A stretch of DNA of 64,000 nucleotides from Hybos culiciformis (Eukaryota; Arthropoda; Insecta; Diptera; Hybotidae). Position 1 is the first letter of the stretch, and every line of letters starts with the position of its first letter. The stretch spans positions 3,457,038 to 3,521,037 of the forward strand of contig OZ023273.1 of the NCBI GenBank assembly GCA_964007475.1. Direction: 5' to 3'. Under the pieces are notes generated by a model. That model had not been told where the DNA came from, did not search any database, and saw only the letters and a program-made list of their open reading frames with translations. Below, one piece after another: positions 16,201-29,300 of the stretch. The translations under genes were made by a program, and so were the position numbers.

Positions 16201-17284
16201 GGTGAAACGATGAAAATAAAACAAAAGACTTAAGCACTAAACTTTATATTAAATTAAAGTATTTTTGTAAAATTAGTTCTAAAATCTAAATTCCTAACAT
16301 TATTTAAGGTAATATAATAAATTGACCTCTTGATTAAATTTAACTATCCATATAAGTCAATTAATTAGCAATAACTAACAATACAATTTTAAATTGCTTC
16401 TTTATCTGATCTTTATGTTCACTTGACTAGTCACAAAATTAAATAATTGGAATGAGAAGGAAACGCTTGGCCAATTCCAAGGTCCTTAATTAAACTGAAC
16501 TTTTTTCATAGAATACATTTGGCAATTAAACATTTTGATATACATTTTAAATTAGACAAAATATTATCATAAATTAATGCTATTGAACAGAGATTAAGCA
16601 ATAACATATCAATAACATCTCCAATAGACTGAGCTTATTTTAAAATTATATATCATTATTTTACCTTTATTCTTTTGTAATTAAAACAAAAAAAAAACAT
16701 TTGTAACGAGGTGCATTAGCTATACATGTCTGTTCTATTTCCAATAATTAGACAAAAAATTTACAATATGATGAAATCTATATAAATTTCACATAGTGTT
16801 TATGTGAAAAATAATAATCCTATTAATAATTACATATATTTCGTAATATAACTATAATGTTATAAATTAAATTAAAAATTAAAAATAAAAAACTAGACAT
16901 GTTCTGACAATAAATAATGATCTGATTTTAATATCCTTAAACTTAGCTAAAAGTTAATATAATTATATTTTTCAATAACTTCAGGTTACGAAAACTAGTC
17001 TATTGCATTGGAATTTTTATTTAATTCCCATTTTTAATGAAACATTATTCACAAAAATGTATATCATTAAAATCTTCAATGCATCAATGCATAAAATAAT
17101 TTAAACGTATTAAATAAATGAAAGAAAGATAGAATAAAAAAAGAAAAAATGAAAATTGCATTAAATAATAGAAATAAAATTCATGAAAAATTAAGAATTT
17201 CCAGAATTTAATTTATTTCTTCATTTTTTATATTTTATAAAAAATAGTATTAATATCATAAAGTTTTTTCACCTTAATAATAAC

Positions 17285-17317
<33 letters not shown>

Positions 17318-20300
17318 TGATTCTACAGCATTTTTGCAATGCATACTATATTTCTAACTACACTGTCGATTAGAAATTTTTCTTTTTAAAATATAACTAC
17401 TTAATAATATCAAATAGATTCTCTCACTTTCATATAATAAATTATATATTAATTGTTATTACTTCTTTCTATATTATGTGCCTGTCGATCAGAGTTAAAG
17501 GAACAAAAATAAATTCCTTAGCTTTGTTGATGTTTTTGACCTTGAATTGAGACTATCTCCGTAATAAATTCCTTTTTTTTAGGATGATTCAAAATGTTTT
17601 TCATATTTTTTCGAATATTTTTAAAAATTTACATTTTAGGATAATATGAATGTGAAAAAAATTTTCATATTTAACTATAGTAGTAACAAAAAAAAATTAA
17701 AGCTCATCTGCTCATCCCATCCAATTATACACAAAAAAAAAAAAATTAGAAAAAAAAAACATTAATATTTATGAAAATGTATTGAACTTAAGTAATAGAA
17801 TTTGAGAAACGAAAAAAGTGTGAATTAACAAGTGGTTCCATCATCATTTTTAGCAACAATATTTTGATGATATTGAAATATTTTTTTTGTATCTTTATAT
17901 CTTTCCCATATATCTCATCATCAAGTATTATATAGATTTATATCATACATATAATTGTTATTTTTAATTAAATTAATCTCATATAATTATTTCATAGATT
18001 TAAGTAAAAATTCTCTGTTAAAATGGTTCATTATAAAATGATTAAAAATCATGATTGAGTAAATAATATAGAATCTGTTTGTGTGTAGCATGACTTGACA
18101 TAAGGTCAACGAAATTTGGCAAAAAAAAAAAATTTTTTTTTTTTTAGAATTTTATAGAAAATCAATATAATAGGTGCGCGCATACAAATTTTTAAAGTGA
18201 TGAATGAAAAGAAATAAAAAAATCTGATCTTTTTTTTTTTTTTACTATTGGAATTTAAAAAAAAAAATAATACATATATCAAATAAACATTAAAATTCCA
18301 TTAAAAAAAAATTTTTTTTGTTTTTTTTATCAATTGGGATTGAAAAAAAAAAAAAAAAAAATTAAAAACAAATATAATTATCAAAAAGAAACAATCAAAG
18401 GTATATGATTGACATTAATCAAACATAATTTATTGTGTTTATATAGGAAAGATTTACACAGGTTTAACATTTACGCTCAGTAACATATACGGGTATATGA
18501 GAAATTTATATGTTAGGTTTATGCGAACGATATAATTTGCCTACATTTTATGGATACAATTATATCAAACAATTAAAAAAAAATTTTCGATTTTTTTTTT
18601 TTTTTTTGGGATTATATTATTTTGAAGTTTTGGAAAAATTTTAGCGAGATATTGTAAAAGCCCTGAATTTTTAAGTTTGATTAGTAGATAGTATAGTATG
18701 CAAGTATAGTAGTAGTAGATAATATTAGATAGTAGTATAGCAGTAGTTTAGTGGTAGTTAGTAGTATGCAAGTATAGTATGCGAGTAATGCAACTTTAAA
18801 GACTAGGACCAGAGAAAAAAAATTCATAAACAAAAAAAAACTCAGTAGTTTCAATTAAAAGTATTCTCAAATATTTATGAAAGAAACATATATTCCATGA
18901 TTTCCCTGGGTGAATATAAATAATTGCTTTCAGCTTAACTAAATCTACTAATAAAAAGTAACTTATTTTATTTTATAAATAATAGTACAGTCATTTGGTA
19001 GTTTTACCTGGAAAGTTTTCCGGGAGTTTTGAAAATTGGTAATTTTATAGATTTTTATGTGCTCTTTCCGAATTTCGACTTTGCGACCTCGTATTTTATC
19101 CGCTTGCGCCGACATATTGAAAAAATGGCGCCTAAAAATAGTTTTTTAGCAATATCTCCTTTCCGAATGATTTTACGATACAAACAATTATGTACAATGA
19201 AACTAGAGACAATTACCTACAATTTATGTATCTACCTTTTTTTTTCATAAAGTCAATAGTTAAGGCGTACGAGCGCCGCAAAGTTTACTCCAACACGCGT
19301 TTTGGCCATTAGTAATTATTCATTATTATTACATATTATTATTATTATTTGTGATACTAATATAGATATTAGATATATAACATCTACATATAATATAGAT
19401 ATTATAATATATGTTTTATTTGTGCATGTTGGAGTACACTTTGCTGCGCTCGTACGCCTTAACTATGAAAAAAAAGGTAGATACATAAATTGTAGGTAAT
19501 TGTCTCTAGTTTCATTGTATATAATTGTTTGTATTGTAAAATCAGTCGGAAAGGAGATATTGCTAAAAAACTAATTTTAGGAGCCATTTTTTCAATATAG
19601 CGGCGCGAGCGGATAAAATACGTGGTCGCAAAATCGAAATTCGGAAAGAGCACATCAAAATCTATAAAATTACCAATTTTCAAAACTCCCGGAAAACTTG
19701 CCAGGTAACCACTATTTTTCTAACCAAATGACTGAACTATAATAAAATTTCACTTATTTTAAATATAAAATGAATTTAAATTTATTTATTTGAACTTAGT
19801 ATGTTTCTTGTTGTGAATTTTTTTTTTGTAATATTCTTAATTAGCTACGAACTAAATATATTATTGGACTTCAAATTGAATGTGACAAAAATGAAGAACG
19901 CACGAAAAATCTTGGCTAATTTTTTGCTTAACTTCTTCTTCGTGATTTTTTACTTCAATGAAAAAATTTATTTTATTTCTAAAATTATTGGAAGTAAACG
20001 ATTCGCGTGACTGCTTACTGTTATAAAGATATAATATGTTTTTTTTTTTTTTTGTAAAAAGCTTTAATAATCGTATAATTATTGCTGATTTGAAGCTTTT
20101 TTTTGGCCTGCAAAAAAAAAAAAAAATTAAAAATAGGTAGAAAATGTGTTTATTTTTTTTTTTTGTTGATATTATCTTTGGGCGTTTTTCTGTTAACAGT
20201 CTTGTAATTTGCTACCAGTATTTAAGTAATGGCACACTTGGGTCACTGATCTAATATTTAATAAACAATTTCTTCTAATGAAAAAAAACGAACAGAATAG

Positions 20301-23300
20301 AACAGAACTTAATTAAATAATTGAGGGAGGTTTTAAGCAAAATAGTATATATTTTCATTGAAAATAAAATTATTATATAAATTAAATTATGAAAAACCGT
20401 TAATATGAAAAAAAAGATAAAACTATGGATAAAACAAAATAAAAATTATAAATTTATAACGGCGATAAGAACACTTCCTCATTTTTGTAATTAATATTGT
20501 AATTAACTGTATAATTAAATAAATAATAATTTTTTAAAAATAATATATTTTTTTTGTATTTTTGTATTTTAAATGAATAGTAATAATAAATTCAATGGAT
20601 TTTGGGGAAAAAAAAAAACCTTCAGGGAAACCTTTTTGTATTTGTTGCCAACAATTCTTTTTTTTTTTTGTTTTGTTATAAATTACCTACAACTTAAGAA
20701 GTAAGCGCTGAGTCAAAATAATAATTATATATACCTAATATTTAAAAATAAGTACGGTACTTCATAGTTGAATTGATTATCTTTATGCCAATTAATAGAA
20801 AACTTTACAATTGATATTCCCTCAGACGGAGCATATACTTAAAGCAATGTGTAAAGATGGCCAAACTTTCTGGCTGGTACTAGACTATTTTAGTTTAATT
20901 ACTTTGAAGTTAAGGCGTTGGTATGTACATAGTTTTTCACAATTATTCGGCTAACAAGCTTCCTAAATTATGCTTATTAAATATTTTAAAAATTATTTTT
21001 AATTTTTTTTTTTTATTATAAAATAAAGAATATCGCGCTAAAATATCAAGCAGAGTTATCTTGTATAAAACTCAATGTGTGCACCTGATTTGAAGAAAAA
21101 TGAAATTAATAAAAATTAAAAAAAAAAAAAACTATTTTAATTTATAACTATTTAATTATTTTTATAAAAACATTATTATGTTTTTTTTATACAATTTTAA
21201 CTCTTTTTGATGATTCAAAGATTAGATTCGCTGTTTATGTTCATAAAAAATAAATTATTCAATTATCAAAATTCAAAATATTTGATTTCATTTAGAGATG
21301 ATTTCACAAGATTATCTCTCGTTACACAATAATAAATCTGTGTGAATTATTAAATTATTTAAAAAGTATAGAGAATAATAGTTATAGTTAAGAAGAAGAA
21401 TTTTAATTAGCTTTCTGTGAAAATAAAAAGTTTTTATTAAAAATTAATGATTTAAATTGTATACATCAGGTGTTATATTTTAGAATAAACAAAATTCTTA
21501 CTAAGTAAAATTGCACACTGCTTTTATTCTGTTTTTGTTTAAGGCTACTGATTATTTTGGGCTAGTAAAACAAATTTTTATAATAATAGGAAAACTAGAT
21601 ATAAGCAAAAAGCATGTATATAAAGAGGAATCAGTCCCATACAAAAAAAAGAATTAAAATAGTGAAACAAAAAATCCATATCACAACCCCATGAGCTTTT
21701 TTCTTTTTTTTTGAGAATTCCACTCTCACAAATGCTGTTAAAAGTTCAAAAATAACAACAGTTCTATACAATTTTGAAAGTTTTAAAAGCTTTTGTGAGA
21801 GTGGAATTCTCAAAAAAAAAAAAAAAAGCTCATGGGGTTGTGATATGGATTTTTTGTTTCACTATTTTAATTCTTTTTTTTTGTATGGGACTGATTCCTC
21901 TTTATATACATGCTTTTTGATATAAGGTTAAAGTGGGAACTACATGTGGTTGCAAATCTCTTCGAACGCACCAATATCAAAAGTAATAAACCCCAAGTTC
22001 TGAAAGTTCAATATTGAAGTAAATGTTATGCTATTATACAGACATTCCTGCACAATTTTCTTCTTTTTTTTTTAATTCTTAATAATTGAATATTAAAAAA
22101 CATATTACATTATGTATTATATTAAATTTGTTGCTGATTTGAGCCATTTTAATACTTTTTCTTTATTATTTTGCCACTCAAATCGACTATTGTTATACTT
22201 ATTTTTTTCCTCTTAATAATGGTATATCCAGTACATTTAAATCGTAGAATACTACCCGGAACTCCCATTGCCGGAGACGAATCAGGTAACAATAAATCTT
22301 TGCCATAAAAATAATCCTATAAAATTATATGGTTTTTTAATGCCAGAAAAAAGTTGAAATTAAATATGATTGCTACAAAATATATATATATACCTTTTTA
22401 ATTGGACACTGTGCTTTTGTCAAATTTGATTTTTTTTCAAGCTCCCTAAAAACCATCATAACCAATGGATGACTGATTTTAAATTTTAAAATTTTACATG
22501 CATCTATTGTTAGATTTATGAATGTAAATTTATCTTTTGACGGAGTTTCTACAAACAATAATAGGTCAAGAAAGAAATTTTGAAGTTCCTGAAATAATCG
22601 GACATCAACATCAAAAGTTGGTTTACTTGATTTATTGTATAAAGTTAATGTAACATTGGAAAATTTATGATTTTGAGTTACAGTAATTTTATCTAAAATA
22701 TAATTTATTCTTGATTTCTGAAAAGAAATAAAGCGATTTATCATAAATCTATCAAATCTATTTTTAAATAAATTTTTAAATTATAAAACTGTTTGCTTCT
22801 TGAATTTCAAAACTAATGACTGGAGGAGCATTCGAAAAATTTCGAATCCCGTAATATAAGTTATTTAAGTGCCATTTTAATAATTAAAATTTTGGGATTG
22901 GGGGTTAGATAGCTTAGTAAATAAAAAAAAATAGAATTTGTAAAAATAATTAAATAGAAATAATGTACTTACTCCAAATAAAGGTATTGCTAAGAGTAAA
23001 AAAATTAGAAAATACTGAATAATTTTTTTCATGTCAATTCACTTTGAAACCAATTTTTAGTCTAGTCTAGACGATAATTGCAGATTTTTTTTTTACTGCA
23101 TTTCAGTAAAATAATCTTAGCCTAGCAGAGTTCATTATCCTTGATACAATTGTTTAATTATCCGATTTTATACATAATAAAAATTGTGAAAAGAAAGCCT
23201 GCAAATATGTTCAGATAAAACGATATACAGTCATAACCTGGTAGTATTTTGTTTCATGCTCTGCTTCATATATTAAAACAATTTTCATTGGAACAGATTA

Positions 23301-26300
23301 CAGTGCGCATTATAAATTTAATTTTAGACGATATGATAATTGTTGTCTTTTTGAATATTTTCTTAATTTTATGAGTTTTCAACGTTATAGATGAATATGA
23401 GCAGGATCTATTCTTGAGACAAACATTAAAAGTACTGTATATAAACATTATATTAAATGCGAAATTTGACATTTATTTTATTATTTTAATTCATAAGAAC
23501 TTTTAAACTTATGAATTATATTCCAAACCCAATTTTTTAGCCATTAGAAATAAATTGAAATTATGGAGTTGAACGTAGAATCTATATTCCGCTAGAACAA
23601 TATTTATTATAGTGTACCAAGTTTCTAAAATTTTTTGTTTTTGATTATTCGAGCAATGATTTCAAATTTTATAAACCACCATTTTCTTCTACTGATGTGA
23701 GAATATCCGAGTCCATGAAATATTATTTTGCTGTTGGGAACAGAAATTGGTGGAAAATTTTCAGGTAACCATATATTTTTACCATAAAAGTATCCCTACA
23801 AAAGATACAAATTATTATTTTAATTTTGCTGAAGTTTTCTTAAGTATAACATGTTCGTAACAATGAATTACGTTCATTTAAGTATATGTTAATTATTTGA
23901 TCAATTTCGTTCACGAAAAGAAGATAAAATTTTCAAATTTTTAAAATTTAAATTATTGTAAAAGAAAAAAAATCAAATTACCGCTTTAACAGGACACGGA
24001 CAATTCGTTAAATTTGAATCCGTGTCAAACATTTCAATAAATTTTCTAGCTATATTAGGACCACTTCTTAGTTGCAACAATAAACATAAATCGAAAGTTA
24101 AATTCATTAAAGTTAATGAACTTGTTGATGACGGTGGTTTAACAATTACTAATGCATCAAAAAGCAGATTGATGCCTTCAAATTTCGAAGACGCAGTGAA
24201 ATCAACGTGGGGATGGGTTGAATGATTATAAAAATTATATTCTAAGCTAATAAAATCAGGATTTCCCAATAATTTTAATTTGTCCACTACGTACTTAAAA
24301 CGTTTCTGAAAATAAGATAAAAATATTGAAATCAGATTTATAATTATTATATTGAAAATAAATTAAGTAGTATCAGTAAGTAAGTAATAATAGAAAAGTA
24401 ACTAATAAATAATAGTTATTAATGACAAAAAAAGTATTAAGGTACATCTTTTTTCAACTTACACTTGAATAAATAATTGTAAAAAATATTGAAATTATAC
24501 AGCATCGTATAAAATATTTCATATCTAGTTATCAACTCGTAGAACAGTCTAATGTATCTGATGATGATTTCAAAATATGTTACATCTAACGTCAGAAATA
24601 GAATTTGATATTTCACACATAATTAAACATTATTATAAAAAAAAATAATTGTAATTATTTGTTAGACCTATTTTAGAGTTATGCGTTATTCTTTAAGAAG
24701 ACTAAATTAGTATTTAACCTACTATGAATTAATTGTCTACTACTTATAGATTTACCAAGCTTTGAAGCTCGAATAACGTATTTATCATTCCGTTTACTTC
24801 ATTCAATTTTTGGATATTTAACTGTTAATATTAGCCTGTTAAGGCCATGATTATTAACGTGCCAACGGCAAATTTTAGTAATAATTAATAATTATGGCAA
24901 TTTCATTAATTTTCAGTCAGTCAGCACTGTTAAGAGGTAAAAAAGGCATTAAGAGGGAAAAAGTTGTAATGCAATTGACTCTAATCATATTTTGTTTGTT
25001 CAGTAATTTAGATTAAATTATAACCTTTGTATTTAAGCATTTGGAATAAATTAAAAATAAATAAATATTTTCATTAAAGGATCATTCTTATTAAGCTGTC
25101 TTCAAAAAGAGATTCAACTAATCAACTATCAACTATCAACTCAATAGAAAATAATAAAACAAATTTTTGTAGTGAACTTTATTTTTGTTTCGAACTAAAT
25201 AATTACATCGCAGTTAAATTAGTGAAGGATAATTTTCAGTGCGTTCAGATATACATATAATTTAAATGTGGATCGTACCTATTTAATAATCATAATTTGA
25301 TATATTATGTATACTATAATTTATTTATTTAATCATATCTGCTTAATACAAACAGTATTACAAAAAAATATGCAATATCTAAGCAAAACTTTACTTACAT
25401 AATAAATGAAAGAATTTATTATTTATTATACTAAAAAACAAAAAATAATTATCTTAGCAAGAATTAAATTACATAACATAATTCTATTCATAAGAAATAA
25501 AATATTTTTAGCGAAAGTCAATATGGTTAAATAATCGAGTTTTTTGAATTTGTTTTGATAAGGAAAGGTCAATCAAATTTTTGTATCTATTACCTAAAAT
25601 CAACATTCGATTGACAGGTTCAAATTTACAATAATTAGTTCTATGGGGAAAAGTAACAAAGAGATTTGGGGAGCGCAATCTAAAATTAGTAGTAAAATGA
25701 ATGTTATTGGAAATATATTTGGATACTATATTATTGTTAATAATTTCAATTAGGAAAATGAGATCAGCCACCTCTCGCCTTTTTTCAGATGAAGTCAAAT
25801 TGATCAAATTAAGTCTGTTCTGATAAGACGGAAGAACAAGTGGGTCAGACCAAAGTAAGTTGCGTAAAGCAAATCTCAGAAAATTTTTACGAATGGATTC
25901 AATTCTATCAATGTGAACTTGATAGAACGGAGACCAGACTTGGCTGGCATATTCCAGATTGGGTTGGACTAAAGTCATAAAAAGAGCTTTTAAAGTATAG
26001 GGATCTGGAAAATTTTTGGACCTTCGTTTAACGAAACCCAACATTGAATTAATTGGCTTTGTTTATGATGTAGGTGTAATGATTTTTAAAAGAAACTCTT
26101 TCCAAAGGTTCGTTGTTAAAAGAGTAAGATGTTTGAATTCTATTTTTGAAAAATTTCATATCATCTGCATATATCTGCACGTCACAATGGTTTAGAACGG
26201 AAATGACGTCATTTACAGAAATGATAACATGTAATTGGCCTGAGTGACTACCTTGGGGAACACCGGAGTATGCTGAAATCGGAGATGATGAAACGCCTCT

Positions 26301-29300
26301 GAAAGTGACATTGTAATTTCTCCCCGACAGGTAAGATTGTATCCAGTTGAGAAAAGAAAAAGGTAAGATTGTATCCAGTTAAGAAAAATTACGCTATGTG
26401 GTAAAATGTCAAAAGCTTTACTTAAGTCAGCATAGACGACGTCTGTTTGAAAACCTTCGTCCATGTTAGCGAGAAATTTCGAAGTACATTTAACTAAGTT
26501 TGTTGTGGTCGATTTATGCTTCATAAAACCATGTTGGTTATCAACAAGAAATTTTGTGCAATGATGATAAATTTCGTCAAAGATTATGAGTTCAAACAGT
26601 TTTGGGATTGAGGAAAGCTTACTTATTAAAAATATAATAATATTTTATTTACTTATTGTGATACATTGATGCTTCAGTTGTTAATAATAAATAAAAAAAA
26701 TGTTGATACTATCATTTTTTATTTGCAATTAATCGTCCAGCTAAAAAAATTCGGCCAAGCCAATATTGAGTTTTTTTGTAAACAGTGTATCCAGTGCCTT
26801 TCAGCGAAAGTTGGCTTCCAGGAACGTAAATTGGGGGCAAAAAATCAGGTATCCAAATACCTTTACCGTAGAAATATGACTAAAAATAAAATTTATATTG
26901 GTATTATAGTTGTTATGAATTAATTAATTAAGAGTTTGTAAGTGTGGCTAGAGCAATCGAATTGAATTAAAATTATTATTTATGCTTCATTATAAGTTTA
27001 TTATTTACCGGTTTAATGGGGCATTCAGAACTTGTTAAATTGCTATGTTTGTCAAATTCTTGCAAAACCAATTTGGCTAGTAAGTGACCATTTCTTATCT
27101 TTAACAATTTACATATATCAAACGTTAAATTAACCAATGCTACTTCACTTTTAGAAAAATGTTTACCAACTACAAGCGCATGGAAAAATAGATCATTGCC
27201 TATATCTTTTGTTTTTAATTCAAAATCTACGTGAGGATTTTTTGATGTGTTATATACATGGTATTTTATCTCTAAATGCTTTGGATGAACATCTATTTCT
27301 AATTTATCCAGTACATATTTGAAACGTCGCGATCTCTACAATATTAAATAAAAATAATATTTTCTATTTTGTATTAATAAAATATTTTTATTCAAAATTA
27401 ATACGTGTGATAGGTATTCACAATATTTATGATATATATTTTTAATGCGTTGGGGATCGTTATGTTGTATTTAGTTCTATAGAATTTAGATCACTAAATG
27501 GAGTATTATATGCGTCAATACACATGCAATCATTTATCGTAATAATGAAAAAATTTAGATGCATCAGCGTATATAATGAAAAAATTTAGATGCATCAGCG
27601 TAAATAATGAAATCATTTAGATGTTTCATTTTGAATATTACGTAATACCTAAATAAACATAATATCTCTCACAATATTTCAATACAGCCAAATAAAAAAA
27701 AAAAAAATGAGATAAAATGAGAAGAAAAAATATTCTCTCTTTGCAACTACCTCTCCCCGACGCATTAAAACAGTATATTGGATATGTAAACAAAATTTGT
27801 TATACAACTCGTTCTGTATTTACAGAAAAATACATTGACACTTGTCAATTTATATCACTCGACCTTCGGTCTCGTGATATAAGTATTGACTCGTGTCAAT
27901 GTATTTTTCTGTATACAGAACTCTTAATTAATAACAAATTTAGTTTACATATTCAATAATCTACTATTACATTTGATATCATCTTGCATAAAGATGAATT
28001 AATTAGCTTAACTGGATGCCATTATTTGCATTTTGATAAGAATAACGAAAAATTTAAAAAAATTTATTGAAATACCCTTTACATATATTATTATTATTTT
28101 ACTCACAACTGACAATAAATTAATTAACATTATGATCGAAGCAAATAATTGTAAAAATTTTTTCATGATAATTTTATTTTTTTTTACTCCTTAGTGTCAC
28201 TGTTGTTATTTAATACCTTTGAAGGTTGATTTTACATTTAAATTATATGATATTGTTAGATATTGATAATTAGGGCTGAACAGAATAAAGCAATATCAAT
28301 TTATTGTCTAATTTTGTCAATATAACATTTAAATATTATATAATATTATTATACCAAAATAAAATTATTGTAATGACATAGAAATTTACATAAAACTTTT
28401 ACAGGGTTTTTTAAATAATGGTTATTAAAAATTTGTTAAGAGATACAGATAGAGATCGATAGGTTAAAAAATATTTTTATACCCTCGTTATACCCTCGTT
28501 AGCTTTATACTTTCTTATACTTTGTTCTTCTTCGGGTGGTAATATGATTATGATTATTATATATTATTATGTAGTATACGTTGTATGTAACATGGATGCA
28601 TCTAAAGTGTACAATCTCTGTTTTAAAAATTTAAACCATTTTGGTTTTCCTATACCGTCTTGGACTTTCGATCCTAGATCATTGTAATCCAATAACTCTA
28701 ATAAGCCACAGTACATTCTTACATCACAGATCAGAATCTAAATTTAATAATTAAATGCTACATAACATAGCAGTTAAATTACAAATATAGAAATTTATAT
28801 TTTGCAAAAGTAGAATTTTTATAAGTTATTGTGGTCAATAAATGGCAAACGATGCCATGTAAAAAAATTAAAAATGTATGTAAAACCTAATGTACTAACA
28901 ACATTAATCCTAATTATAATTATCCATAATTGGTTTTTTCATGATGTTATTGTAATTGCAATTAAAGTTTCAATAATATAATATTATGATTATACGTTAT
29001 GAATAATAATTATTATATGACTGTGATCAATGTTTGAAATGTGAGTATAGAATTTTTAATATCTGCCAAAAAACATATTTATTAAAAAATGTTTTCTTAT
29101 TGGCATCTAATTCGACATCTGTTTTGAAAACCCTAGATCAAATTACAATAAAAACTTGTTGGCCTTACTGTACATAACTAAAATTAATCAAAATATTTGC
29201 CATACGAAGAGAACACTTTTGAGGATATGACTAGAACAGTATTAAATGTGTAAAAGCTATTGTAAATTTATAATTTTCGCATTAATTTTCAACATTACGA

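Larger units (their letters stand above)
8419..18981. other. Gene-free 3' part of host intron 3
   Basis: About 10.5 kb of AT-rich sequence with homopolymers. Visible simple repeats are an AT array near 13184-13230, ATT triplets near 12806-12826 and a GA run at 17294-17317. A weak inverted pair, CGTCTGCTAAGAAATGAAA near 9984 with its complement near 10200-10219, may mark a small decayed element. A direct duplication of GTGTAAAATTTTCTTCAGGA-like sequence lies near 13437-13483. Nothing coding supported. Confidence 0.6.

Noticed and set aside
19029..19683. Two similar ~74-residue peptides (MKIGNFIDF...) on opposite strands as a gene pair
   Set aside because: They are the two arms of one inverted repeat. 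No splice signals, signal peptide or known domain.
26666..26923. 85-codon plus-strand frame
   Set aside because: Shadow of exon 3 of nested gene 3 on the minus strand.
27717..27959. 80-codon frame MRRKNILSLQ... as a real gene (also at 40542)
   Set aside because: It lies fully within a three-copy repeat and includes the hairpin. Copy 1 does not keep the frame. No known domain.
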